DNA from: Rhynchospora pubera
Taxonomy: Eukaryota > Streptophyta > Magnoliopsida > Poales > Cyperaceae
Length of the DNA stretch: 64,000 nt
Assembly (NCBI GenBank): GCA_028095005.1
Contig: CM051460.1
Location: 80,989,676 to 81,053,675 of the forward strand
Direction: 5' to 3'
Position numbers and translations under genes: made by a program
Shown: piece by piece, positions 11,258 to 22,930 of the stretch
Position numbering within the stretch: the first letter of the stretch is position 1
Layout of the letters: each line of letters starts with the position of its first letter
The notes under the pieces: model-generated
What the model saw: the letters and a program-made list of their open reading frames with translations, nothing else
Database searches by the model: none
Told to the model about the DNA's origin: nothing

Positions 11258-11852
11258 GGGAGGTGATCCGGACAACTGTTAATATCTCCGAGCAACATCA
11301 TTATTTAAAGAAATGACGTTACTACCCTTCTATTTCCGAGCAACAAAATTTCTCTTTTTGGACTATAATTTATCATATATTTGCCTTATTTGAACGTTTT
11401 TCGTTAAATTATAACTAACCTATATATCATGTTCCCAATCTGATTTATCAATTTTTTTGCATTAAAATTTTTACTTAATTTATGTTCATTTTCTTTTTGT
11501 TAATATTTATTTGCACGGTAAGTTTGTTTCGATTGAGTTAATTATTATATTCGAAGATATTGATAACTTCAATACTAATTGAATCTTGTTTATTTCATGA
11601 AATTCAATTCAAAAAGGAAGTATCAAACTTAAAAATTAAATGTATCTAAATTTGAAATTTGCAATTTTGTAATGAAGGATTACAGTAATATTTTGTATTC
11701 GCAGTAAAATATAACAATTAAGAAATAATATAGTTAAAGAAAGATATAAGAAAAAATCTTCACAGAAATATAATGAAATCAGAATTAATACAGGGGTATT
11801 TTTGTCCGAAAATATTGTGCCACCAAATGTAATGTTGTCCGTATCATCTTCC
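11258..11852. mobile_element. MULE-like element with 9-bp target duplication, 595 bp
   Basis: Imperfect inverted ends GGGAGGTGATCCGGACAAC and, read inward from the right, GGAAGATGATACGGACAAC. GTTAGAAAC flanks both sides (11249-11257 and 11853-11861). Copies A (near 3650, CGGTTAGAAACTATAAC) and C (near 16248) lack the insert, which confirms both ends. No coding sequence. Confidence 0.9.
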
Positions 11853-12099
11853 GTTAGAAACTAGAACAAATTATTGAAAATTCAGCGGAGTAGCTTCACC
11901 GAGATGTTTCCAAAACCAACCAAAATGAATAGACGACCGCTACTGTGCCGAAAATGAGCTTGTTCCTATTGTTAATATTGATTTCTTCTAATATTTTATT
12001 GAAATAGAAAAGTTAAATAAACAATCTTCTAATAATTGTAATTTCTCAAGGATGCTTTTTGTATAAAAAATTTATACCGATAAAATTAATAGAACTCAT

Positions 12100-12930
12100 C
12101 TACAAAGGAGGTTGTGCGTGCAGTGTTGCAAAGTATTTGACCCGGGTCAAGTATTTCGAATAGTAAGTTGACTTTTTATTATGAAATTATAGTACCTAAA
12201 TCCCCAATGTATCGTACACACTTGGACCTGCAATCCCTTTGACCAATGAAGCTGGTAGCTTAGTGCCGTCATTTTATGTTGAGTTTTATATGTTTATGTC
12301 CACTCAGGTCTACTGATTCCAAAAATGCTCAGCTAGCGGCGATTCTGCTTAAAGTTTAGGCAGGGTTAAGAGCGTGGAGGCTTTTCTATTCTTAACAAGT
12401 GGAGGAAAATGCTTCAATCATTCCCAATACCCCTAATAACAGCAACAGGAACAAATGTGGGGAGTACGGCATTGCGTCTAAGGAAGGACATCCGAAGTGA
12501 TATAATAAAGAAAATAGTGCCGCTAGAGCTAGAAAGGCGAGAGAGGCATTTCTAGTAGCTGATATCGAAACAGTTATTCATTCAAAGGAGGAGCAAGCAC
12601 GTTCCTTATGCGGCGGCTTGGGTCCATATCCCCACTGTGTGTGATCCCAGAGTAAGTAGAAGAAACTGTGCGAGTAGAAATCTTCTGGTTCAGCCTTATT
12701 TCCAGTATGTATCTATTCGTAGTTCAGTTTTACTCATAGCTTGTTTGCGTTGGTTGGACTTCCTGTTTGTGTCAGATTCGGAGCTTGCGTTTGTTCTTTT
12801 CCCGGATCATCTTGAAGGAGAATTTGGGTCAAAGTCAATTGAGCTGTTAATGCTCTATCTAAACTAGATATGCTTTGATGTTGAAATCAATTATCCACTA
12901 CTCATATGAGGTGTTCGAAAATGGTTGAAG
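12100..12930. other. Gene-like block present only in copy B
   Basis: About 800 bases with no counterpart in copies A or C. Composition is less AT-rich, and short open stretches occur, such as ARARKAREAFLVADIETVIH (from about 12511) and a 76-codon frame from 12637, but stops break every longer frame. I recognise no protein. It may be an insertion carrying gene-fragment DNA; no clear inverted ends or target duplication were found. Confidence 0.35.
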
Positions 12931-14381
12931 TTAATAACATATTCATTGTTTGAAACACCTTCAATAACCACGTTTCAATCAATCTCATCCGTATATCTTA
13001 TCTTTGGCTAAGCTATACATGTCACTTTATACTTACTTTATTCTCAGATTCCGATTCTACCTCATCATTGAGTCTTCGGGTGACATTGACAGTTTTAATT
13101 GGTTTTTTTGCGCGTAAACACGGTGACTTCACCATTGGAATCTCGAACCGAGACCTCACCGTTGGAACGCGGTGACTTCGCTGGAACTTGTATACCAACC
13201 AGCGTCCCTGGACGGCCACCTCCAAGGCGGACATATAATGTTAATTCATATCGTTAACATTGATTTCCTCTAATATTTTGTTCCACTGAACTTTTTTTAT
13301 TAATTGAATTGTTGAAAACAGAGTAATTCTTTTAATATTACAGCAAGTCTTACATTGAACTTGCTGACTTATTCATGAGTTGTATTTTCGTCTTTTAATG
13401 GCCGGTATATATACTAGTTGGGACATGATGACTTTTTATATCAAAGATCTAAAGATCATGCAAATATGACTGGTTCATTCTTAGTAGTTTAATCATGAAA
13501 ATTCAATTGATTAATATTGCTTCACGCAATAAATTGGTATTGTACGTAGTAGTTAATTCATAGATTTGTTATTAGTTACTTAGTTCTCGTTAATATTGGA
13601 TACTACCTGTCTACCATAGATGGAAATTAACATATTCTACGTACGTGTCAATAAAAGTGGAAATTTAAATGGCTAAATTTAAACACCATTAATTACATTT
13701 ATGTAATTAAAGAGAACCTTTAGCTTCCTTTAATCCTCTCTAAGCACACAAAAATAATTGTGAATTTTTATTGAAGTAAAAGAAATTGGAAATGATGAGT
13801 CTTAGGGGAACATACAAAACTGGTGTACGTACTTTCTCTTAGCTCATTGAATGCATAAAATTCACATCTACATAACATAACACAAGATCATGCAACTGCT
13901 CTGACACAATTAGATTCCCACTTGCCAAGAGGCTAGAATAAAAAGGCTTCCCAGCATTGTGCATTGTGCATTATTTAATGAGGATTGAGGGGTAGGTTTT
14001 GCGCCAATATATGGATTTTCTTTTCTTCCTCTTTTGAAATAGTTTCGCTTAGTCTCTTCTCTCTCTGTAAACTTTTTCCTTATACACATCACGGTTTTAT
14101 GAAGAGGCTATTGCCTGAACTGGTAGTTGCCTTAACAGGGACTACCCATAGTTCCCATTAGAAGAAAATGTTGATAGTAGACTTAACAATTCTTCATCAT
14201 ATGATGTTGTAATGATTATAGAATTTAAAGTCAAATTTAATGATCTCTGTTAATTTTTTAAATTATTAAATTTACTTATTAATAATTCTAGCTTTACATA
14301 TTTTCCACCTTGTTATAATTTGAGTGTAACAGTCTTTAAACTTTAAAGGGAGCCTTAGTCCTTAGAGAGGTCATTCTCAGA

Positions 14382-14658
14382 TAGGCCTGTCAAACGTGTG
14401 AAACGGAGACGGAACAGGTCGTTTTGTTTGCTGTTCCGTTTCTGTGACGGTACATGTCGAAATTTTCGTTAGTCGTTCCGTTTCGACGGAACGTAACGGA
14501 ACGTCGAAATTTGAACTGTATTACACTGGAACTTATCAGTAAATCCATTCTGTTTAACTGTTTCGTTTTTTAAACGAAATAAATTTTTGTTTCGTTAGCT
14601 GTTCTATTTTGACGGAACGGAACGGAACATGTCGAAACGGTATATCGTTGACAGGTAT
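14382..14658. mobile_element. MULE-like element of the GACCTGTCAAAC family, copy 1
   Basis: Ends TAGGCCTGTCAAACG and CGTTGACAGGTAT, flanked by a perfect 9-bp duplication ATTCTCAGA (14373-14381, 14659-14667). The body is built from words such as GTTCCGTTTCG and ACGGAACGGAAC that can pair within the element. Copy B retains the uninserted site near 9352. Sister elements lie at 53515 and 59866. Confidence 0.88.
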
Positions 14659-15592
14659 ATTCTCAGAGCAGGTGCCTAAAGCAATGTTAATTGCAAAACA
14701 GAGCAAAGAGCGGCTACTTATTGTTAGATGTTTCCCAGTCCATACTGGCAGTCTGGCACGGCACCTTGTGCTCTTGCTCGGTTGCTCCCAGCTCCTTTCC
14801 CTATATATATATTTTTTCTTTTTAATCCGTTTGACTCGACGTATCATACATATAGCACAGTCACCGCCGACACAGATACAATTAAATGCTAGTTCTTGAC
14901 CTAGTATTTTAATAGATCCTAGGCTCCTATCCCTTTGCTAACAGGTTGGATGCATTTAAAGATGTAATATCCTTCTAGTCAGGTTTTAACTTGTTAAACA
15001 ATTTCACTAGTAGATGCATTAAGTTTTTTTAGTGGGGATCACAATGTACAAACAACAGTTAATGGTCACGACTAAATTTGTAAAACAATTGTGTGATAAT
15101 TCTTGAACACTGTTAATGCATGGTCACGAGTCAGACAGCTATTGAAGCAGCAGCTGGTATTTTTGTGAGTTTATGAAATAATAACCATTGTCGTTTTGTT
15201 TGACGACGCGTTCTGTTCCAAAATTTAATGAACAACTTTCTATAAAAGTTAAGTGCAGCTTCTTGAAGCTAAATTCTAATACTTTCTAAATTATTCTACA
15301 ACGCTTTTTAAATCCAAACGCAACAATTTTGAAAACAGTCTTTAATACTCTAAAATAATTTAATGTAAAACACTTACCTTGTGTAAAATTAATTTGGAGG
15401 ATTGTGAAGTAAGACACTCACCAAAATAATACAAACAAATATAAAAATTTTCACGGAAGAACTATTGATGACTCGAATATATGATGCGTCTTTAATACAT
15501 CGATGCTTCCTATCAAGAACAAATTAGACGTATAAGACTTCTGAATTGTAATTCGACGTCTAAAAAAAATATGTTTGATACTTCTGAATTCT

Positions 15593-15729
15593 GGGTGCGT
15601 TTGGATCGTTGGAAGAAAGAAGAAGAAGAAAAAAAAATTATAAACAATTCAAACTCTTCACAAAGTTACACACTTCCCAATATTTTTTCTCACTTCTTCC
15701 CTTTTTCCCACACCTATCCAAACGCACCC
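15593..15729. mobile_element. PIF/Harbinger-like MITE with TCT target duplication
   Basis: Perfect ends GGGTGCGTTTGG and CCAAACGCACCC, flanked by TCT (15590-15592, 15730-15732). Internal purine-rich and pyrimidine-rich halves and AAGTTACACACTTCCC are typical of the family here. Confidence 0.88.
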
Positions 15730-15857
15730 TCTGAATTGTAATGTCATCCGTATTCCAACCGTTCTTGTAATTTGCAAGACTATTTATATACCTTGCTACA
15801 TTTCTATCAACTTGACTCTGTTTTGGAAGCCTTTCACTTTGTTGAAAATAGTGTTAT

Positions 15858-16010
15858 TTTTTTTACGATAAATTGAGAGTCAAGCTTTCCAACTTATTTT
15901 AAAATTAAATGTTTATAAAAGATTCTCCAGTCGGATTTCGAACATGCGACCTCTCACTTGAGATGCATTGTTCTTTGTCACACCAAGAGCTAGTTCTCAA
16001 AATAATATTT
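15858..16010 (-). mobile_element. SINE-like element, copy 2
   Basis: Minus strand, 5' to 3': a head with TAGCTCTTGGTGTG that loosely resembles a tRNA A box, then CGCATGTTCGAAATCC resembling a B box about 35 bases on, a body, and an A-rich tail (poly-T on the plus strand near 15858). It shares about 110 bases with 9107-9235. Both copies lie in the same orientation. A tRNA-derived SINE is the best reading. Confidence 0.6.
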
Positions 16011-16751
16011 TTTATTGAAGTTTCTCAAGGGGCGGATGTAGAATTTTAAAATAATGGGGCAAAAAGTTACTTACACTAAAATTCCAAGATTGTGAGGGAA
16101 CAAATTGAATAAATTATATATAAATATATGTAAATTAATTAATACTTTTTAGGGATTGTAATCATATATAGGGAAGCAATTGCTCATTTTTCATTGCATG
16201 TGGCTTCGGCACTGGTTTCACAGCACTAATTTGAGCAACGTTACCTCGGTTATAAATTAGAACAAATTCTGAGAGATTCAGCGGAGTGGCTTCACCGAGA
16301 TAACAAGATGACTAGACGACCGCCACTGTAGCGAAAATGACTAGACGACCGCCACTGTAGCGAAAATGAGCTAGTTTATACTGCTTTATGAAGGTAGTGA
16401 GATGATTATCTCTCCTACAATTATATGGAACGAATAAATTTTGTACAAGGTAAAAAGAATAAACAAAAAAGGCAATACAATAAGGAAATGCGCTATCAAT
16501 CTATATACAAAATCAGGGAATAAAAGCTCTAACAGAAGTCTCCAAAAAATTTTAGCAGTTTGCAATCCAAGTTTTGATATCTTGGATTATTTTACGGACC
16601 ATCTCGTGCAGGTTTATTTGTGTGCCTTCGAAAATTGTCAGGATATACATATTCAAGGTATTTCACAACTCACAACTCAGCATGTTCATACTGTTGTTAT
16701 TGATTTCTTCTAATATTTTATTAAACTGAAAAGATTAAATAAACAATCTTT

Positions 16752-16921
16752 GGGGCCGTTTTGGATCGCTTAGGAATTTGGGAAATTTGGAAAATTTTCT
16801 ATTTCTAGACATAAATTTATTAGAAAGTGTGTAACTTTGTAAAAAATTTGAATTGTTTATAATAAATTTATACCTAGAAATAAGAAATTCTCCAAATTTT
16901 CACTTCAATCCAAATAGCCCC
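16752..16921. mobile_element. MITE with GGGGCCGTTTTGG ends and TTT target duplication
   Basis: Left end GGGGCCGTTTTGGATCG pairs with the right end CAATCCAAATAGCCCC. TTT flanks both sides (16749-16751, 16922-16924). Copy A shows the empty site CAATCTTTTAATGCAGC near 3828. The core GTGTGTAACTTTGT links it to the other 3-bp-duplication MITEs. Confidence 0.85.
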
Positions 16922-18031
16922 TTTACTTTTAATGCAGCAAAGGCTACATTGAACCTGATGAATTATTGAGTTGTGTATTTTTCGGTATGCGTCTTATTGG
17001 TATGTACATACTTAGGATATATATATGTAGATGTAGATGATGACTTCTATATCAAAGATAACAAGATCACACAACTATGATGGTCCATTCTTGGTAGTTT
17101 ACTCATGAAAAATCAATTCTTTAATATTGCATTCACGCAAAAAGATCTGTTGTAGTATTTACTTCATAGTTTTGTAAAAAAAAAAAAAAAAAAACGTATA
17201 TATGCAGGAATGAAAACAGAATTTCACTGAAATGTTTGGTATTCAACGCTGCATACTTTGTATTTTGTATATTAAATTGAGGCCTCTTCCAATGTTTTAG
17301 TTTATAATCAATGAAACTCGTATAATGTTTATTAATGAATGAAGAAAGCAATACATTAACACAATTACTTTTATATGACAACCACGAGAATAACAAGTTT
17401 GAAAGAAAAAAAGAAAATTGTAATTTAATATTATTTGAATTTTTTTTGGGTTATTTTAAGTGCCGTTAATATTCATACAGCATGATGGATGAGCAATTCT
17501 TTAAATGGTATCAAATTTAATACGCAGCATATCTGAAATTGTATAAATTATATCCTTAATTTTATTTTCCTTAATTGCATCTTATTTTTTTCACTGTTTT
17601 TTTAGTTGTCTCGTCCAGTTGCTAAAAAAATTATTAACATATAGTATATGTCGAAATAAAATTAATTAGCAAATTAACATCGTGATCCTAAACATACATT
17701 CACATTGCTGACTTTTTAATTCGTTATATTTAAATGACTCCCACAATGATGAAATTCCACATGAGGCATTACATACTATAATGACGTCTCAAAATTTCCA
17801 TGGAGGAACTACTGATGCCTCAAGAGTCGAGATCATTGAATAAAATAATGGCACTTTATAATAATTGTAATTTCTCAAGAATGCTTATTATATCAACCGA
17901 CAAAATTAATAATTCCCTTTGCACTAGCATTATTCATAGTTTGACACACCATCATTAGCAACGTTTCAATTAATCACATCTACATTTATTATCTCTTTCA
18001 ACGGCTCAACGCGATATCTTCCCCTTTATCC

Positions 18032-18225
18032 TTCTCCGTTTGGATGGCTTCTTCCGGAATAAGGAATAAGGAATAACCATTTTTTACCAATAAATTTATT
18101 TCTAACCATCCAAATTCTTCACAAAAGTTACACACTTCCCAATAAATTTACCCCTTCCCAATAAATTTCTTCCCTTCTTCCTTCTTCCTTCTTCCTATCT
18201 TATTCTCAACCATCCAAACGGAGCC
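18032..18225. mobile_element. MITE of the GGCTCCGTTTGGATGG family, copy 1
   Basis: The right end CCATCCAAACGGAGCC is intact; the left end reads TTCTCCGTTTGGATGG, so two terminal bases have changed. The inside matches 19759-19945 almost base for base (GGAATAAGGAATAAGG, CCCAATAAATTTACCCC). Confidence 0.8.
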
Positions 18226-19758
18226 AAGTTCTATTCAAACGAGCTGACTTCACTGCAGCATCTTCTAAACCAGCCCAAATCATTGGATGACCACCTCAGG
18301 GTAGAAATCTGTTAACCCATATCGCTAACATTGATTTCCTCCAATGTTTTATTCCACTGAATCCATTTTGATTAATTAATTGAATTGTTGAAAATTAGTA
18401 TTTTACTTCTAATACAGCAAAGGTTACATTGAACTTGCTGACTTTTTCAGTTGTATGTTATGCTTCTTAACGGCGTGTATATTTTGTATATATATATGTA
18501 GTTGATGCCTTTTCTGTAAAGTTGAAAGATCATGCTATTTTGATGCTCCCATTCCTAGTACTCACGAAAAATCAATTCTTTAATATTGCATTCACGCAAT
18601 AAATTGTGTTGTGGTAGTTAATAATTCATAGTTTTGTTGTTAGTTATTGTTAATATCGGATATACTACCTTTTAGATGAAACATATTCTACTCATTTATT
18701 AATGTGGAAATTTTAAAAGCTCAATTTAAACACCACTAAATTGACCCCTAATGTAAATAAATAATAATTTTAGCTCCCTCTCTAGCTAGGCACCCAAAAA
18801 AAAAAAAACTGAATTTTGACTATAGTAAAAGAAAAGGATTTGAAATGAGGAGAATCGATTAGGGGAACATGCAAAACCGGTGTACTTTCTCTTAGCTCAT
18901 TGAATACATTAAATTCACACATCTACACAATATCATGCAATTTTTCTGACAAAAATAGATTCCAACTTGCCAAGAGGCTAGAAAAAAGGCCTTCCAATGT
19001 GCAATAATTAATTAATAAGGATTGAGGGGTAGGTTTGCTCCAATGAAGTTCTCCATCTTTTCGAAATAGTTGGCTTGGTCTCTCTCTCTCTCTCTCTCTC
19101 TAAAAATCTTATCCTTCAACACATTATGAAGAGGCGCTCGCCTGAATTGGTAGTGGGCTAGTGGCCTTAACATGAGCTTGTACAGTTGTACCCAAAGTTC
19201 TCATTATAGAAGAAAATGTTGGTTGTTCTGGTTCACAATTCTTGTGATATAAATGTTGTATTGATTGTAGAATTTAATGTTATCTCTAATTTCTATTAAT
19301 TTTTTAAATTATTAAATTAATTTATTAATTAATTCTAGCTTTATATGTTGCCAACCTTGTTATAGTTAATTTTGAGTCTCAGAGTCTTAATCATATAAAC
19401 AAATCATTTTGTAATGTAATTAGTTAAAGGTATATATGTATATATTTAGAGGTGAAAATTTTCTAGCGATAGATAATTTTAATAATCATTTATATTAAAT
19501 TTTTATATTCGACATCTAAAACTACATTATATTTATATTATTTACATTAAAATAATGAAATTGAAATAAATTGTATGGTTCATCAAGAAACTTAAATTCA
19601 CAATGGTCGATATTTAATAGCATTTTATTAAATATTATATCATACTTAAATTATGTAATTCTAAGATATGATCAATCTATAAGGCCAACGATGCATCTGT
19701 AAACTTTTTCTAATTAAAAATTCATCTGAATAAAATATAATAATATTGAAATCATTAA

Positions 19759-19945
19759 GGCTCCGTTTGGATGGCTTTTTCCGGAATAAGGAATAAGGAA
19801 TAACCATTTTTTACCAATAAATTTATTTCTAATCATCCAAACTCTTCACAAAAGTTACACACTTCCCAATAAATTTACCCCTTCCCAATAAATTTCTTCC
19901 CTTCTTCCTTCTTCCTATCTTATTCTCAACCATCCAAACGGAGCC
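19759..19945. mobile_element. MITE of the GGCTCCGTTTGGATGG family, TAA target duplication
   Basis: Perfect ends GGCTCCGTTTGGATGG and CCATCCAAACGGAGCC with TAA on both sides (19756-19758, 19946-19948). The matching place in copy A (near 6201, TCATTAAATTAATTCATC) is empty. The 3-bp duplication and ends fit a Tourist-like (PIF/Harbinger) MITE. Confidence 0.9.
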
Positions 19946-20150
19946 TAAACTAATTCATGATTATTACTAAATCTCTGTTTTTTTATTTAAATGACCACAT
20001 TTTGTTAACTTTGTAATATAAGTTTACATGAGTGGATTAGTTTATTACATTTTTCCATTTGGGTTACAGTTTTTGCTTTATGGACTAGGAACAAAATGGA
20101 ACAGCTATATGTCAGTAGTCAGTACTGTTGTGAATCCTCTTTAACTGTTT

Positions 20151-21089
20151 TTCTAGTAAGAAATAAGGATGGAACCTTACACGAGAACTAGACAGAAACT
20201 ATTTACTATTATTCTGGTTTACTTGAAAAACCACCAATGGAATATAATATATCTATTGTGGCCCCATCAAAATTAGCTGCTATAAAAATGTCATTGTGAA
20301 TATATTTCAATCCAACAATTAAATGTTCAAGCCGGTAATGGATGAAAAATTGGTTCATTTGGGAAGGAGACATTAATGAGAAATAAAAAGTTTGGTGGAC
20401 TACATAGCTGTAGTACACATCTCCATTAAATATGATCCGTTGCTGCGGCACGTGGCATCCCAGAGAGGCTAAATGCATAAAGTTAGGGTGCAATAGTTGT
20501 ATTTGTCAACAAAATTTTTATCTGATAAACGAGTTGATTGAGCTGCGGGCAATTAGTTTTCCCTACCTAGTGATTTCTGGAACTAAAAGCGCAGTTCGCT
20601 CTGACAAGTTTTCATGACGGTTGTAGTGATTGTTGGATAAGTCAATGGTCACAGTGTTTTATTTTTATTATTTTATAACAATTTACAAGATTTATTGCAT
20701 GTTTATATGCCTAATAATAATTTTAAACTGTTAACATTGGTGTCTATTTGACCACTTTAATTTAAAATGTTTCTATTCTTTATGCCTCAATGTAATTTGA
20801 TATATATATTTTTTTGTATCGCGCACGTCAAAATGGAGATTTTTTTTTATTTTATAGAGATGCTAATTTTTCATTATTGGTTATTATCAAGATAAAGTAA
20901 AAAAAATCCATAATTTAGAAGGCCTTGGAGCTAGAAAATTATAGTAGGGGACAAATTTTTTAAGATTGAACAATTAAATGAAAATTTATTTGTGAAGAAG
21001 AATTTTTTTTTTTTTCTAAATCAAGTAGTTCATGATTAATGAAGGAGGTAAATTATAGAAAATTTTTGAAAGATAAAAAATTGTAAAAA
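20151..21089. other. Intergenic DNA, no supported gene
   Basis: AT-rich DNA right of copy C. A 94-codon minus-strand frame (20209-20493) begins MHPNFMHLASLGCHVP; I do not recognise it, and its length is within chance expectation. Nothing else was recognised. Confidence 0.6.
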
Positions 21090-22930
21090 TCTCAGTGTGT
21101 TGTGGTGTGTCATGTCAAGCATGAGTGTGTTTAGCACCGTGTCATGTCGTGTTGACACGAGTTATATTTGCAACCGTGTTGTTTCATGTCGTGTTAAGTG
21201 GAAAGAAACACTAACACAACACGGTAATTGGCACGACACGGATGGTAACCGTGTTAACACGCCACGCCACAGTTGTGTCAACTATTTTAGAATCTGATTA
21301 TTATTTTTTTATAGAAACTAAATTTGTATGTCGAGCGAATTGGATTTTATTATAAATAACATATGAAAAAATTGTGTCTTTATTTTTCAAGTCGATAGAT
21401 GATTTTAAAATGAGAAGATTTTTAATAAAGATTTTAGTGAAAAGGATCCTATTATAAAGTATATTTATTGGTATAGTTGTATTGGTTCCATTGGATAATA
21501 TTCTCTATCACTGTCATTGTTTGACATTTTTATAGATTGGTTTTCTCCATAAAGCATTGGTTGCACTGGTACCATACATAAAATAAGGTTTATTATTATT
21601 TATCAATCTAAGTGGGGGATTATTGGAAATAGTTTGATAAATGCATGAAGATGTGCATTGAGAAGATACGATCAATAGATGCCATGAGCGGATGCGATGA
21701 AAAGGTGCTATGAGTGGATGTCATGTGCAAATGTCATGGAAGGGTGCTATGACCGGATGTCATGGAAGGATTCCATGAGCATATGCATTGAAAGGTCTTG
21801 ATGAAAATATGTAGCCTATAAATAAGTAAGAAATTATTGAAATTGGTTTAATAAATGTGTGATTGTGAAGAGCTGCATTGAGAAGATGCGATGAAAAAGT
21901 GTCATGTGCACATGTGATGAAAAAGTGTCATAGACAGATGCCATGTAAATATGCCATGAAAGGGTGCTATGAGCAAATTGTTTGTGATTGTGAAGAGCTG
22001 CATTGAGAAGATGCGATGAAAAGGTTTCATGGACATATGCCATGAAAGTGTGTCATGAACGGGTGCCATGAGCAAACTGTTTTTTTTTATAAATGAAAAG
22101 AGCATTATTTATAAATAAAATGTAGATACCCTAGATAAAATGTAGATACCCTTTGGTGGAGGCATATATTTGATTGTGTCATTTGGCGAGACATCCCTTA
22201 GATAATACCCTCGCCATGTAAGTTATGCATCTTTTCAATCACACATTTTAAACCATCAATTTGATTGCATCTTTTGGCGAGATATTTTTTAAATGACACT
22301 CTATAAAGTATATATTAAAATAGACACATTTTCAGTCGCACCCTTTGAAACAATCCACACATCTTTATTATATGTAAGATTACAAAAAAATATTAAAAAT
22401 TATCTAAAAATTTAAAAAATATTAAAATATCCAAATTAAAATTTTGAGTTTCATTGTCTACACGAGAATTGTTCTTTTTTATATTTCATGATAAAATGTA
22501 TTATTAAAAAAATAATATGAGTATCTTGATTGAAAAATCGTATGTTTCTTATGATACCTTTTTCCTTGAAATTTTCAAATAATATGTCACTATTAATTCT
22601 TTTGTATTGATATTTCTATGTTATTTGAAAGTTTTGAATTTTAAAATTATAAAAACATGAGAAATTTCAAATCAACCTTAGTTTTTTTATGCATTAATAT
22701 TTCTATATTTTTTTATTTTGAACTTTAAAATTTAAAAAATATATAGAGCCGTGTTGTGTCATGTCAGATCGTATCGTGTTGTGTTAAACCTTGTCACTTT
22801 CTAAAAATGCCAACACAACACAGTTTTAACACGCCACACCAACACACCCGTGTCGTTTTAAATCCGTACATATAACATGTCATGTCGTGGTAATACGGAT
22901 CTGTCAACACACCAAACACGCTACAATTTA
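21090..22930. mobile_element. Composite retroelement debris with GTGTTGTGTC-rich edges
   Basis: Both edges (21090-21285, 22745-22920) are rich in GTCGTGTTG and AACACAACACG words in opposing orientation, like the element at 9538. Between them, AAGTGGGGGA at 21610-21619 followed by TATTGGAAAT resembles a polypurine tract and a 3' LTR start. Inside the presumed LTR, 21640-22080 is a degenerate minisatellite built on GATGCCATGAAAGG-like units of about 16 bp, with a larger duplication of AAGAGCTGCATTGAGAAGATG (near 21870 and 21997). Open frames there are repeat artefacts. Exact limits are not resolved. Confidence 0.5.

Larger units (their letters stand above)
9341..14360. repeat. Array copy B of the segmental repeat
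   Basis: It starts at GGCCTTAGAGGATATTTTCA and follows copy C in order: AATGTTAATTG, CACAGATACAATTAAAT, GCTAACAGGTTGG, CTAATACTTTCTAAATTATT, AATTTGGAGGATTG, TTCAGCGGAGTAGCTTCACC, then the block with CTTTCTCTTAGCTCATTG and GAGGGGTAGGTTTTGCGCC. Its right end is truncated at about 14345, where copy C begins, so B and C are a direct head-to-tail pair. In-frame peptides are not shared with the other copies. Three insertions and one gene-like block (12100-12930) are absent from copy C. Confidence 0.75.
14361..20150. repeat. Array copy C of the segmental repeat (longest)
   Basis: The most complete unit, about 5.8 kb. Its middle (15757-17850) matches copy A from 3527 to 4750, its left part matches copy B from 9341, and its right part (19380-20130) matches the tail of A, with GTATATATTTAGAGGTGA and ATGGTTCATCAAGAAA. 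Unique pieces include about 300 bp at 16390-16680, with a 90-codon open frame from 16441 that I do not recognise. Near 16290-16365 an internal duplication repeats ATGACTAGACGACCGCCACT. A (CT)n run lies at about 19080-19101. No gene is supported. Confidence 0.75.

Noticed and set aside
14049..14160. Small peptide starting MKRLLPELVV in copy B after a CT-rich leader
   Set aside because: Copy C reads MKRRSPELVVG then stops, and copy A lacks the start, so the frame is not conserved.
21834..22105. Two minus-strand frames rich in His/Met/Phe
   Set aside because: Translation of a degenerate minisatellite.
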